From contig NZ_CAJTMT010000010.1 in assembly GCF_910577345.1 (NCBI RefSeq), forward strand, positions 30,757-94,756: a stretch of 64,000 bases of DNA. The letters run 5' to 3'. Within the stretch, counting starts at the first letter, position 1. The number at the start of each line of letters is the position of its first letter. Below, in pieces: positions 35,878 to 45,722 of this stretch. A model generated the notes under the pieces. The model had not been told where the DNA came from and did not search any database. It saw only the letters and a program-made list of their open reading frames with translations. The DNA comes from an uncultured Duncaniella sp. Its GTDB lineage: Bacteria; Bacteroidota; Bacteroidia; Bacteroidales; Muribaculaceae. The position numbers were made by a program, and so were the translations under genes.

Positions 35878-37635
35878 ATGAAAAAATACTTATTCATCAT
35901 ACCATTGGCCGCAATGCTCGCTTCATGTGACGATCTTTTTGAACCGGCCATTGAAAACAATCTGGGTATTGACCACATGTATAACAATGCCCAGTATGCC
36001 GAAGGTATCCTCGCCAACGGCTACACCCGAATTCCCATTGCGTCATACTCGTTCAACGAAGTCGCTACGGACGATGCCGTGTCGAATGACACCGGAAACA
36101 GCTACCGCAAAGCTGCCGCCGGTTCATGGACTGCTGACAACAATCCGTTTGACCGCTGGACTCAATGCAAATCGGCTATCCAGTATATCAATATGTTCCT
36201 CGAAAGATGTGACCGCGTGCATTGGGCTGACGATGAGCTGGTATCACAGATGTTCTGTGACCGCGAGAAGGCTGAGGCCTACGCACTCCGTGCGATGTAC
36301 AACTATTTCCTGCTTGAATCACATGCCGGATATACTTCCGATGGCCGTCTGCTCGGTGTGCCTATTCTGGAAACTGCCGAGGATCAGTCCTCGAACTTCA
36401 ATATCCCGCGCAACACTTTTGAGGAGTGTGTGGAGGCTATTCGCCGCGATGCTGCGATGGCGCTCGATGTGCTTCCCTGGGAGTATGGCAATGCCGAGGA
36501 GATGACCCGCCTTCAGAACCGTTATTCAGGAGCTTCAATGACTCAGGTGACCCGAGTGTTCGGCGACAATTTCTGCGGACGTATTTCAGGCCGTGTTGTT
36601 GAGGCATTCCTTGCAAAGCTTAATCTTCTCGGTGCAAGTCCCCGCTTTGCCGAGGGTTCGGGTATCACATGGGCCGATGCAGCTGACGCAGGTGCGAAAG
36701 TGCTTGACCATATAGGTGGTGTCGAAGGTATGGACCCGACAGGCTGGACATGGTATTGCAATGTCACTGACATCAACAATATCACCTCCACTTCTCTTCC
36801 GGCCGAAGTCCTCTGGATGAGCGAACGCTCGAAGTCAAATTCACTTGAGACTGACAACTATCCCCCTTCCATCTATGGCAAAGGAAAAGTGAACCCGACA
36901 CAGAATTTCGTCGATGCCTTCCCGATGGCCAACGGTTATCCCATTTCCGTAGAGGCCGGAGGATATGATGCCGCCAACCCATACACTGACCGCGATCCGC
37001 GTCTTACTGCTTACGTCGTCTACAACGGCATGAAGATGGGTCTCTCCAACGCTACCATCACCACTGCTGCCGACGGTACCAACAATGATGCCCTCAACAA
37101 GCTCAACGGTTCGTCGACCCGTACCGGCTACTATCTGCGCAAGCTCCTCCGTACAGACATCAGTCTTGACCCCAACGGAACAACCGAGGAGTATCACTAC
37201 ACTCCGCGTATCCGCTACACTGAAATGTTCCTTCTCTATGCCGAGGCCGCCAATGAAGCGTGGGGTCCGACCGGAACAGGTTCGCACTCCTATTCAGCCT
37301 ACGATGTAGTCAAGGCACTCCGTGCCCGTGCAGGTGTAGGTGTTGAAAACGGCGATGCCTACCTTGAATCAATCAAGGGTGACAAGGACAAGATGCGTGA
37401 GCTCATCCGCAACGAGCGCCGTATAGAACTCTCATTCGAAGGTCACCGTTTCTGGGATCTCCGTCGTTGGAAAGCTGAGGTCAACACGACCGCAACAGGT
37501 ATGCGTATCGAAGGCAATATTTTCAATATCTTCGATGTGGAGACCCGCAACTATAAGGACTATATGTCCTACGGCCCGATTCCATATTCGGAAGTGTTGA
37601 AATTCAGTGAACTCCAGCAGAATACCGGTTGGTAA
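35878..37635 (+). CDS. SusD-like glycan-binding lipoprotein (second pair)
   Basis: A 585-residue surface lipoprotein: the signal ends MLASCDDLFEPA (acylated Cys about 17). N-terminal SusD features include the segment YALRAMYNYFLLESHAGYTS followed by DGRLLGVPIL. C-terminal RagB/SusD features are RYTEMFLLYAEAANEAWGPT and VKALRARAGVG, with RNERRIELSFEGHRFWDLRR, and the end is QQNTGW. It pairs with the preceding shortened SusC and is distinct in sequence from the first SusD, suggesting a different preferred oligosaccharide. Operon spacing is tight on both sides. Confidence 0.95.
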   Translation: MKKYLFIIPLAAMLASCDDLFEPAIENNLGIDHMYNNAQYAEGILANGYTRIPIASYSFNEVATDDAVSNDTGNSYRKAAAGSWTADNNPFDRWTQCKSAIQYINMFLERCDRVHWADDELVSQMFCDREKAEAYALRAMYNYFLLESHAGYTSDGRLLGVPILETAEDQSSNFNIPRNTFEECVEAIRRDAAMALDVLPWEYGNAEEMTRLQNRYSGASMTQVTRVFGDNFCGRISGRVVEAFLAKLNLLGASPRFAEGSGITWADAADAGAKVLDHIGGVEGMDPTGWTWYCNVTDINNITSTSLPAEVLWMSERSKSNSLETDNYPPSIYGKGKVNPTQNFVDAFPMANGYPISVEAGGYDAANPYTDRDPRLTAYVVYNGMKMGLSNATITTAADGTNNDALNKLNGSSTRTGYYLRKLLRTDISLDPNGTTEEYHYTPRIRYTEMFLLYAEAANEAWGPTGTGSHSYSAYDVVKALRARAGVGVENGDAYLESIKGDKDKMRELIRNERRIELSFEGHRFWDLRRWKAEVNTTATGMRIEGNIFNIFDVETRNYKDYMSYGPIPYSEVLKFSELQQNTGW

Positions 37636-37662
37636 CGTTGTAAAAAACTCAAATTTGAAATC

Positions 37663-38739
37663 ATGAAAAAGATAATATTCCCCCTCCTTGCAACAGCTTT
37701 GGCGTTCTCATCCTGCAAAAATGACAGCAAGGACTTCCCCGACTATGTGTATCAGACCATCTCGTTTGCCCAGCAGACACCTGTCCGCACCATCACTCTC
37801 GGCGAGGATGGTGACTATGACACCTCTCTTGACAACGAGCATATTTTCCAGCTCTGCCCCGTGCTCGGCGGTGTGAACACAAACAAGAAGCAGCGTTGGG
37901 CCCAACTTGAGGTAGACCCCTCGCTTGTGGATGGTCTGCAGTTCTCCGACGGTTCGGAAATGAAGGTGCTTCCGCAGTCCTATTACAGTTTCCTCAACGA
38001 CACCAAGGTCACGATTGAGAAAGGGAAGGTGCTCGGCTATCTGAAAGTGAAACTTGAAGATGCCTTCTTCGCAGACCCTGAAGCTGTCAATATGCACTAT
38101 GTCCTCCCGGTGCGCATCACTTCCGCCTCTGACTCAATCCTTGAAGGCAAGGCTAAAGTCGAGGGTTCAGCGCCGAGCCTTGTCGATAACAGCCAGTGGT
38201 CTACACTTCCCAAGAACTATACCCTCTATGCCGTCAAGTATATGAACAGATGGGATGGGATATGGCTCAGCAAGTCGAAGACCACCGGAACCAACAACGG
38301 TCATGCATTCTCATCCGAAACAAATCCCTCGAATTGGGAAAGCGCGGATGTCAAGGAGCTCAGTTCGAAATCACTCACCGAATCGCGTTACAAATTCACT
38401 CATGCCGTGACTTACGTCGGCCCTGACGGTGGAGACGGAGAGAGAAATATCAGTTGCGAACTTATCCTTAAGATTGACGACAACGGCAACGTGACAGTTT
38501 CAACAGAGACTCCCGGCTGCACGGCTTCGGGTACAGGTAAGTACACTTATCACGGCGCACCTAAGGCATGGGGCAACAAAGACCGTGACAAGATTGAGCT
38601 TGAATATTCCTACTCGATTCCCTACATCGTTAATGAGATGACAGGTGCCACCGCAGAATATAAGGTCAACGTGACCGAGACACTCGTGGCCCGCGACCGT
38701 CAGAATCATCTCACTACTTTCAGCTACACTATCCGATAA
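37663..38739 (+). CDS. Surface glycan-binding lipoprotein, DUF1735-type N-terminus
   Basis: A 358-residue lipoprotein (lipobox FSSC, Cys about 18). The N-terminal 130 residues have the DUF1735 immunoglobulin-like pattern (YQTISFAQQTPVRTITLGED, then VLPQSYYSFLNDTKVTIEKG and NMHYVLPVRITSAS). The C-terminal half is beta-rich with many aromatics and charged turns (MNRWDGIWLSKSK, LILKIDDNGNVTVST). No catalytic motif is seen. In the comparable xylan PUL of B. ovatus the gene between susD and the GH10 xylanase encodes a surface glycan-binding protein, and this gene has the same position. Assignment is by domain pattern and synteny; ligand not shown. Confidence 0.8.
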   Translation: MKKIIFPLLATALAFSSCKNDSKDFPDYVYQTISFAQQTPVRTITLGEDGDYDTSLDNEHIFQLCPVLGGVNTNKKQRWAQLEVDPSLVDGLQFSDGSEMKVLPQSYYSFLNDTKVTIEKGKVLGYLKVKLEDAFFADPEAVNMHYVLPVRITSASDSILEGKAKVEGSAPSLVDNSQWSTLPKNYTLYAVKYMNRWDGIWLSKSKTTGTNNGHAFSSETNPSNWESADVKELSSKSLTESRYKFTHAVTYVGPDGGDGERNISCELILKIDDNGNVTVSTETPGCTASGTGKYTYHGAPKAWGNKDRDKIELEYSYSIPYIVNEMTGATAEYKVNVTETLVARDRQNHLTTFSYTIR

Positions 38740-38759
38740 CCTGTAAATTTGGTACTTAA

Positions 38760-40952
38760 ATGAAAACAAACCATAAATTATGGCTCGCATTTCTTGCCGG
38801 TGCATCCCTCACGGGATGTGCCGACCAGGAGATTGACAACTATTATGTCGAGAAGCCTGCGAGCATCGCTCAATACGAGTATCTCAACGCTTACGGCAAC
38901 CTGAAGGACTATCTCCGTCAGCGTACCGGCATAAATCCCGATTTCAAACTCGGAGTTGGCGTGGCAGCTCCGGACTATAACAAGTTCGGTCAGGTTTACC
39001 GTATCACCAATGCGAACTTCGACCAGATTACAGCCGGAAACGCCATGAAATATGCTTCGGTCGTCAAGGACAACGGGGAGATGGATTTCAGTACTGTCAC
39101 AGCCTTTGTCGAAGCAGCCGAAAAGGCGGGAATCGAGGTCTACGGACATACTCTCTGCTGGCATGAACAACAGAATGTCAAATGGCTCAACGGCCTTATC
39201 GCCGACAAGGAGATGGAAGTTGATCCGGATGCGAAGAATGAAGTCGAGGATGCCGTCAAGGATTTCAAGAATGATGCGAAATTTCCTTTCTATGTGATGG
39301 GCTATGAACCTGAGATTATCAATGGAATCCTGACTGTTCCGGAATATCCCGGAAGCTGGTATCAGTTCTTCATCATGGACGGACTTTCAACCGTTCCGGA
39401 ACGGAGTTATACCGTAACGGCCCGCATCAAGGGTAGCAAAGCAGGTGAACTGAACGTGCAGCTCGGTAACTGGGGAGCGTTGATGGAAAAGAAAATGCAG
39501 TTCACTGATGAATGGAGTGAATGTGCGGTGACAATTGACGGTATCACCACTGAAAGCAGCTTCGTTGTGTTCCAGCCCGGAACATACGATGGCAAACTTG
39601 AAATCGAATGGGTGAAACTGTCGCACTCCGAGGCTCCGTCGGTCAATTATTATGAATCGCTCGTTGCCAACGGCGATGCCGAAGGTGAGGAGGGAACATC
39701 ATTCTATTCAGTTGAAGGCGCTGGACTTCAGGCTGCCCGTATTGTCGACAATCCTTTCGGTGACGGACATGTCTATGAAGTGGCTTTGCCTGCTAATCCC
39801 GCAACTGCATGGGATGCACAGTTCTTCATCAAATCAAACATCGTTCTCATGCCTGACGATAAGGTGAAGGTCACTTTCCGCTACCGTTGTACTGATGACC
39901 GCAGCATTGACACGCAGGCTCACGGCGAACCGACAGCCTACCATCACTGGTCGTTCATCGGCACACTGAGCGCAACCACCGAGTGGAAGGAACATGTCTG
40001 GACAGGCAGCATCACGTCTGATCATGCCGGTGCTGACGGATGTGGCTCCATCGCGTTCAACCTTTCGTCGGCTGACACCTCAGGAAAATTCTATATCGAT
40101 GACATCACATTTGAAATCGAACGCAGCGGTAACACCATTCCTTTGACTCCCGAGGAAAAAGCTGAAATCCTCACCAATGAAATGGAACGTTGGGTCAAAG
40201 GTATGATGGAAGCCACCGCAGGCAAGGTCAAGGCTTGGGATGTTGTCAATGAGGCAATTTCCGGAGGCCCCTGGGGACAGCGCTATGATCTGCAGCACGC
40301 TGCGACCGCATCCGGCGACCAGTCCAACAAGTTCTATTGGCAGGATTATCTCGGTGACAACTTCGTGCGTGTTCCCGTCAAGTTTGCCCGTCAGTATTTT
40401 GCAGAGAACGGAGGAAATCCCGAAGAACTCAAACTCTTCATCAATGACTATAACCTCGAATCCGACTGGGATGACAACCAGAAACTGAAGAGCCTCATCT
40501 CATGGATCGAGCAGTGGGAATCGGACGGTGTGACGAAGATTGACGGCATAGGGTCGCAGATGCACATCACTTGCTACATGAACCCCGAGACACAGGCATC
40601 GAAAGAGGCCCACGTTGTCAAGATGCTCGAACTCATGGCTGCGTCCGGAAAACTTGTCCGCATCACCGAACTCGACATGGGACTCTGTGATGAAAACGGT
40701 AATACAGTCAAAACGGAAGATCAGACCTTCGAACAGAAGCAGGCCATGGCCGCATACTATAAGTTTGTAATCGAGAAGTATTTTGAAATCATACCTCCCG
40801 CTCAGCAGTATGGTATCTGCCAATGGGCACAGACCGACAGCCCAGAAGGTTCCGGCTGGCGTCCCGGTGAACCCATCGGACTCTGGGACAGCAACTACAG
40901 CCGCAAACCGGCCTACGGAGGTTTTGCCGAAGGTCTTGCCGGTGGCAAATAG
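38760..40952 (+). CDS. GH10 endo-xylanase with CBM insertion, lipoprotein
   Basis: A 730-residue endo-beta-1,4-xylanase anchored by a lipobox (LTGC, Cys20). The GH10 barrel is split. The N-terminal part (about 40-160) includes NAMKYASVVKDNGEMDF and GHTLCWHEQQNVKWL. A 290-residue insert (about 170-455) then carries two carbohydrate-binding-like beta-sandwiches of the CBM4/9 type. The barrel resumes with LTNEMERWVKGMMEATAGKV. Acid/base Glu498 is in WDVVNEAI and nucleophile Glu637 in RITELDMG. The final strand is GICQWAQTDSPEGSGWRPGE. This split form is known from Prevotella Xyn10C and B. ovatus and B. intestinalis enzymes and is a mark of surface xylan PULs. A terminator-like hairpin follows. 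Confidence 0.95.
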   Translation: MKTNHKLWLAFLAGASLTGCADQEIDNYYVEKPASIAQYEYLNAYGNLKDYLRQRTGINPDFKLGVGVAAPDYNKFGQVYRITNANFDQITAGNAMKYASVVKDNGEMDFSTVTAFVEAAEKAGIEVYGHTLCWHEQQNVKWLNGLIADKEMEVDPDAKNEVEDAVKDFKNDAKFPFYVMGYEPEIINGILTVPEYPGSWYQFFIMDGLSTVPERSYTVTARIKGSKAGELNVQLGNWGALMEKKMQFTDEWSECAVTIDGITTESSFVVFQPGTYDGKLEIEWVKLSHSEAPSVNYYESLVANGDAEGEEGTSFYSVEGAGLQAARIVDNPFGDGHVYEVALPANPATAWDAQFFIKSNIVLMPDDKVKVTFRYRCTDDRSIDTQAHGEPTAYHHWSFIGTLSATTEWKEHVWTGSITSDHAGADGCGSIAFNLSSADTSGKFYIDDITFEIERSGNTIPLTPEEKAEILTNEMERWVKGMMEATAGKVKAWDVVNEAISGGPWGQRYDLQHAATASGDQSNKFYWQDYLGDNFVRVPVKFARQYFAENGGNPEELKLFINDYNLESDWDDNQKLKSLISWIEQWESDGVTKIDGIGSQMHITCYMNPETQASKEAHVVKMLELMAASGKLVRITELDMGLCDENGNTVKTEDQTFEQKQAMAAYYKFVIEKYFEIIPPAQQYGICQWAQTDSPEGSGWRPGEPIGLWDSNYSRKPAYGGFAEGLAGGK

Positions 40953-41018
40953 TGTAGAAACTGATTCGTATTAATTCATTATTTTGGTAGAAGGAGGCCG
41001 TTGTGATAATGGCCTGTC

Positions 41019-41058
41019 CACCGCCGGGATGGCCCGTGCACTTCCCATCCCGGCGGTG
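41019..41058 (+). terminator. Intrinsic terminator after the GH10 gene
   Basis: CACCGCCGGGATGG at 41019-41032 pairs perfectly with CCATCCCGGCGGTG at 41045-41058 (14 bp, 12-base loop), followed by ATTTTTATAA. It divides the PUL into a susCD-GH10 part and a downstream enzyme part. Confidence 0.85.
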
Positions 41059-41102
41059 ATTTTTATAACATTACCTCTCATCAATATATTCAAAATATCG
41101 GT

Positions 41103-42269
41103 ATGAAAAATTTAATATTGTCCGCAGTTCTGGCACTGTCGTTCCCTTTACAATCTTTTGGCCTTTCGCTCGCGGAGGGAACTCCTGCGGTGACCAACAT
41201 TCCACAGGCAAACTATCCCTGCGTCGATTCAGATTCGCGAGCCACCTTCCGGCTGTTTGCTCCCGAAGCCAAGGATGTCAAGGTGGACATCTGCGGCACA
41301 AGATATGATATGACGCGTGACGGCAATGGCTTGTGGAGTGTCACGACTAATCCGCTTGTCAAAGGATTTCACTACTATTTCCTGATTATCGACGGAGTGT
41401 CGGTGATTGATCCGGCTTCCGAGACATTCTATGGTTGCGGACGTAAAGCAGGAGGAATTGAAATCCCGGAGGATGATGCAACAGCGGCATATTATTCTTT
41501 TGACAAAAACATAGCCCACGGTCAGGTCAGAGAGTGCAGATACTACTCCGGACTGGAGAATTCCGAACGCCGGTGTTTTGTCTATACTCCTGCCGATTAT
41601 GACAAGGATTCCTCCAGGCATTATCCTGTACTTTATCTCCAGCATGGTATGGGAGAGGATGAGCGCGGATGGCATCAGCAGGGAAAGATGGCCAATATTC
41701 TCGACAATCAGATTGCCGCAGGTAAGTGCGTGCCTATGATTGTCGTGATGGATAACGGAAATTGTGACTACATATTCGGTGCACGGGAAGGGGAGACCCG
41801 CGATGAATTCGGCGCGTCGTTCACGCCTATAATGCTGAACGAACTGATACCATTCATAGAAAAGAATTTCCGGACATACACCGACCGCGACAACCGTGCG
41901 ATGGCCGGGCTTTCATGGGGTGGTCATGAAACCTTCCAGACAACACTCTACAATCTTGACAAATTCGCCCATATCGGGGCTTTCAGTGGTGCGTTGTTCT
42001 TTCTGTCTGACGGCCTTGAGAATGCCTACAGAGGTGTCTTCAACGATGCGGCTGCGTTCAATTCGCGTGTCCGGACTCTGTTTCTCGGAATGGGTACGGA
42101 GGAGAATTTCGGAAGCGACAGCATAAGCAAAGCCCTTGCGGAAGCAGGCATAAACCATACATATTATTCATCAGAAGGTACTCATCACGAGTGGCTGACA
42201 TGGCGTCGCTGTCTCAATGAATTCCTTCCTTTGATTTTCAAACAGAACGAATATCTGACACAAAAATAA
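41103..42269 (+). CDS. CE1-family esterase with N-terminal CBM48-like domain
   Basis: A 388-residue secreted esterase of the Esterase D/CE1 type, probably releasing feruloyl or acetyl groups from arabinoxylan. A signal peptide is followed by an E-set/CBM48-like module (about 40-125, ATFRLFAPEAKDVKVDICG). The alpha/beta-hydrolase domain comes next, with YPVLYLQHGMGEDERGW, the nucleophile Ser271 in AGLSWGGHE, and the catalytic His in EGTHHEWLTWRR (361 or 362). The Trp after the nucleophile replaces the more frequent Met. It lies 45 bases after a terminator and 9 bases before the next GH43 gene, so it may start a second transcript. No clear promoter boxes are visible. Confidence 0.88.
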   Translation: MKNLILSAVLALSFPLQSFGLSLAEGTPAVTNIPQANYPCVDSDSRATFRLFAPEAKDVKVDICGTRYDMTRDGNGLWSVTTNPLVKGFHYYFLIIDGVSVIDPASETFYGCGRKAGGIEIPEDDATAAYYSFDKNIAHGQVRECRYYSGLENSERRCFVYTPADYDKDSSRHYPVLYLQHGMGEDERGWHQQGKMANILDNQIAAGKCVPMIVVMDNGNCDYIFGAREGETRDEFGASFTPIMLNELIPFIEKNFRTYTDRDNRAMAGLSWGGHETFQTTLYNLDKFAHIGAFSGALFFLSDGLENAYRGVFNDAAAFNSRVRTLFLGMGTEENFGSDSISKALAEAGINHTYYSSEGTHHEWLTWRRCLNEFLPLIFKQNEYLTQK

Positions 42270-42278
42270 GACTGACCT

Positions 42279-43658
42279 ATGAAAACCGTAGCTAAAATAT
42301 TATTTGCCGGAATGATGATTTACGGACCGGCAACAATGGCTTTGGCCGAGAATCCCATCATACAGACATGTTTCACCACGGACCCGGCTCCGATGGTGCA
42401 TGGCGACAGGCTTTATATCTATACCGGGCATGACGAAAACAATGCCGATTTTTTCTGGATGCAGGAATGGCGTGTCTACTCGACCACGGATATGGTAAAC
42501 TGGACCGACCACGGTTCGCCGCTCGCGATTGAGGATTTTTCGTGGGGCGATGACCGCGCGTGGGCACCGCAGTGCGTCGAACGCGACGGTAAATTCTATT
42601 TCTATGTTCCGTTGCATTCCAAACTGTCGGGGACTATGGCCATCGGTGTCGCTGTCGGTGACAGCCCTACCGGCCCATTCAAAGATGCCCTCGGCCATCC
42701 GCTCGTTGATGGAAGCTGGGACTACATTGACCCGACGGTGTTTGTCGATGATGACGGACAGGCCTATCTCTACTGGGGTAATCCTGAGATATACTATGTG
42801 AAACTCAATCCGGATATGGTGAGCTTTGACGGTGAAGTCCAGAAAATCATCCAAACGGAGGATGGCTTCGGCGCTCCCGGTCCGAAAGAGCGTGTGGAGG
42901 GGAAGAAATATCGCGACAACTACACGGAAGGACCTTGGTTTTTCAAACGTGACGGCAAATATTATCTTGTCTATGCCGCCGGTGGAGTTCCCGAGCATAT
43001 CGCTTATTCCATGAGCGACAGTCCGACAGGCCCGTGGAAGTACATGGGCGAGATAATGCCTTTGTCGGATACAAATTCATTCACTAACCATAGCGGTATC
43101 ATTGACTATAAGGGAAAATCATATTTCTTCTACCACACCGGCAAACTGCCCGGTGGAGGTGGCTTTGCGCGCAGTGTTGCGGTGGAACCGTTTGAGTACA
43201 ATCCCGACGGTACCATTCCGGTTATCCATCCTACAGATGAAGGTGCTCCTTCTGTCGGAACTCTAGATCCGATGCGACGTGTGGAAGCGGAAACAATGTC
43301 CTGGTCAAAGGGTGTCAGTACTGAGATGAACTCGAATACCGGAGTATATGTCAGCGATATTCACAATGGAGATTATATAAAGGTGTCGGGTGCGAATTTC
43401 GGCAGCGGTGCTCCTGCCAAATTCGGCGCTTCAGTGGCGAGTGCTCTCAGAGGCGGGAGCATAGAAGTGCGCCTCGATGCAGTTGACGGCGACCTCGTGG
43501 CAACTCTTGAAGTCCCGGGAACCGGAGGTTGGGAGGAATGGCGCTACATCGAAGTGCCTGCATTGATGGAAATTCCCGGCGTCCATGACCTTTATTTTGT
43601 ATTTAAAGGACGGAAAGGACCGAAACTGTTCAATTTTGATTATTGGAATTTCAAATAA
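42279..43658 (+). CDS. GH43 arabinofuranosidase/xylosidase with C-terminal CBM6
   Basis: A 459-residue exported enzyme. After the signal peptide the propeller has the base Asp in CFTTDPAPMVHGDRLY (about 35), the modulating Asp in WDYIDPTVFVDDDGQ and the acid Glu in YTEGPWFFKRDGKYY. GGGFARSVAVEPFEYNPDG closes the catalytic domain. The C-terminal 125 residues form a CBM6 module with RRVEAETMSWSKGVSTEM, HNGDYIKV and HDLYFVFKG. GH43-CBM6 proteins of this form in Bacteroidota remove arabinofuranose from arabinoxylan. It lies between the esterase and GH5 genes with gaps of 9 and 12 bases. Confidence 0.92.
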   Translation: MKTVAKILFAGMMIYGPATMALAENPIIQTCFTTDPAPMVHGDRLYIYTGHDENNADFFWMQEWRVYSTTDMVNWTDHGSPLAIEDFSWGDDRAWAPQCVERDGKFYFYVPLHSKLSGTMAIGVAVGDSPTGPFKDALGHPLVDGSWDYIDPTVFVDDDGQAYLYWGNPEIYYVKLNPDMVSFDGEVQKIIQTEDGFGAPGPKERVEGKKYRDNYTEGPWFFKRDGKYYLVYAAGGVPEHIAYSMSDSPTGPWKYMGEIMPLSDTNSFTNHSGIIDYKGKSYFFYHTGKLPGGGGFARSVAVEPFEYNPDGTIPVIHPTDEGAPSVGTLDPMRRVEAETMSWSKGVSTEMNSNTGVYVSDIHNGDYIKVSGANFGSGAPAKFGASVASALRGGSIEVRLDAVDGDLVATLEVPGTGGWEEWRYIEVPALMEIPGVHDLYFVFKGRKGPKLFNFDYWNFK

Positions 43659-43670
43659 GATGCAATTATC

Positions 43671-45722
43671 ATGAAAACATTACGTTTGTTTCTTTCCGCA
43701 GTATTGGCGACAGTTGCAATGTCCGCTTGGGCGTGGCCGGGGATGGATATGCCTGTCCTTCATGTCGATGGTCGCTATCTTAAGGATACTGACGGCAACA
43801 TCGTGAATCTTCACGGTTTTGCACAGACCTATAGTCCTTGGTTCAATGAGCAAGGCACAAAGTGGTCAAATTATGATGTCGATGCCTGTCTGAAATATAA
43901 TAAGCAGAAGATTGACGAGATTCTTGTCGCCGGATGGAAGATGAGTTTCCTCAGGCTTCATGCCGATCCGTATTGGTCAAACACTCCCGGAGTGGCAACC
44001 ACCGGCGAGAATGACATTTCAGCCTTTGATTTCAACCGTTTCACTACATATCTTCACAAAGTCTTTATCCCGATGGCTGAATATGCGGTTTCGAAAGGAC
44101 TTTATGTGGTGATGCGTCCGCCGGGAGTGTGTCCCGAAAATATCGAGATTGGGGATGCCTATCACCGTTATCTGAAAAAGGTGTGGGGATATGTTTCGAC
44201 ACAGGCTAAGTTGAAGAATAATCCTCACATCATGTTCGAACTTGCAAATGAACCTATCCACATAAAAGGCTCCGACGGGCAGTTTGGTGCCAACACTGAT
44301 GGCTGCTTCAAGAATCTGACCATATATTTTCAGGAAATCGTTGATCTCATGCGCTCGAACGGCTGTGAAAACATCCTTTGGATTCCGGGAACAGGCTATC
44401 AGTCGCAATACGCCGGATTTGCAAAATATCCTGTAAAAGGCGAAAATATAGGATATGCCGTCCATGTCTATCCCGGATGGTATGGAAGCGATGCCATCGA
44501 ACCGAGCCATGAGCTTGGTGGTAGCTATGGCGGTGGGTTCTCTTCTTTTTCGGCAGGATGGGACGCACAAATAAAACCTGTTGCGGACTTTGCGCCTGTA
44601 ATGGTTACCGAAATGGATTGGGCACCGTCGAAATATGAGGCATCTTGGGGAAAGAGTATCACCGGTACCATGCTTGGCGAGGGATTCGGTGCAAACTTCA
44701 AGCTCCTTGCCGATAATTCCGGCAATGTGAGCTGGCTCTTGTTTACCGGATGCGAATATCTTGCACAATTCAAGGATACTCCTGCAACAACAGGAAACTA
44801 TACATTCCTGAATGATCCTCAGGCATGTCCGTGGTCGATTTATCATTGGTTCAAGGAATATGCCGGAGACCCGCTTCCCGAACCTGAATCTGTAGGATTG
44901 TCATTCTCTTCGAATCAGGATGGTGATGAGTGTGTCATCATGACAGGCAGTTCGCTTGGGGCTGCGGTGATTGCCAACTATAAGGAGGACTATCAGTCAA
45001 ATGTAAGTTCCGGTCTTGAGATTTCAATTGATAATCCGCAGATTGTGGATTGGTCAGATGGCAAGTTCAATGCCCGCTCAATCGGAACGACTACCGCATC
45101 TGTCTCTTATTCCGTGAACGGGACGCGCCATGATGTGGATGTGAAGTTTGAATCAACTCCATTTCCACTTATTAACGGATATTTCAATCCATCAATCTGG
45201 GAAACCGGTTCATTCAATCAATCGACACATGAAATCACCACAGGCAAATACGGATTTGCCGGATGGAAATATCCTTCAGGATTGGATCTGTCGGCCTATC
45301 GCTATCTGATTGCCGAGATGGATGGCCCGAACAATTCGGCTGTTTCTTTTCGAATCTTTGATACTGACAATTATTGGTCTGATCCGGGTGCGCTTGACTT
45401 TGGCAACGGGCAAAAGGTTGTGTTTGATCTTTCGGATGTTGTCAGTGGTAACGGGAGGAAAATGGATATGTCACATGTATTTATCCTCGGGTTCTGGTCG
45501 TGGGGCAATGCTCCATTTAGAATAAAGAGCGTTTATGTGAGCGATAATCCGGATGGCGAATCCGGCCTTGACCTTGTCGTTTCTCCGGATAAGGAGGATA
45601 GGGTAGATGTCTACAATCTTCAGGGTGTCAAAGTAAGATCGGATGTCCCTGCCGCGGAGGCTTGCATCGGATTGCAGCCGGGAATATATGTCGCAGGTGG
45701 CCGTAAGCTTGTTGTGAAATAA
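43671..45722 (+). CDS. GH5 endoglycanase with Ig-like, beta-sandwich and C-terminal sorting-like tail
   Basis: A 683-residue secreted enzyme. The GH5 barrel (about 25-370) has acid/base Glu194 in MFELANEP and nucleophile Glu314 in VMVTEMDWAP, plus AVHVYPGWYG. It is followed by an Ig-like domain (about 380-480) and a beta-sandwich (about 485-630) with KYGFAGWKYPSGLDLSAYRY. The last 40 residues (VDVYNLQGVKV to GIYVAGGRKLVVK) resemble the C-terminal domains that direct proteins to type IX secretion or a related surface route. Substrate could be beta-glucan, xyloglucan or mannan; the subfamily is not clear. The stop codon TAA coincides with the left end of the inverted-repeat element at 45722. 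Confidence 0.85.
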   Translation: MKTLRLFLSAVLATVAMSAWAWPGMDMPVLHVDGRYLKDTDGNIVNLHGFAQTYSPWFNEQGTKWSNYDVDACLKYNKQKIDEILVAGWKMSFLRLHADPYWSNTPGVATTGENDISAFDFNRFTTYLHKVFIPMAEYAVSKGLYVVMRPPGVCPENIEIGDAYHRYLKKVWGYVSTQAKLKNNPHIMFELANEPIHIKGSDGQFGANTDGCFKNLTIYFQEIVDLMRSNGCENILWIPGTGYQSQYAGFAKYPVKGENIGYAVHVYPGWYGSDAIEPSHELGGSYGGGFSSFSAGWDAQIKPVADFAPVMVTEMDWAPSKYEASWGKSITGTMLGEGFGANFKLLADNSGNVSWLLFTGCEYLAQFKDTPATTGNYTFLNDPQACPWSIYHWFKEYAGDPLPEPESVGLSFSSNQDGDECVIMTGSSLGAAVIANYKEDYQSNVSSGLEISIDNPQIVDWSDGKFNARSIGTTTASVSYSVNGTRHDVDVKFESTPFPLINGYFNPSIWETGSFNQSTHEITTGKYGFAGWKYPSGLDLSAYRYLIAEMDGPNNSAVSFRIFDTDNYWSDPGALDFGNGQKVVFDLSDVVSGNGRKMDMSHVFILGFWSWGNAPFRIKSVYVSDNPDGESGLDLVVSPDKEDRVDVYNLQGVKVRSDVPAAEACIGLQPGIYVAGGRKLVVK

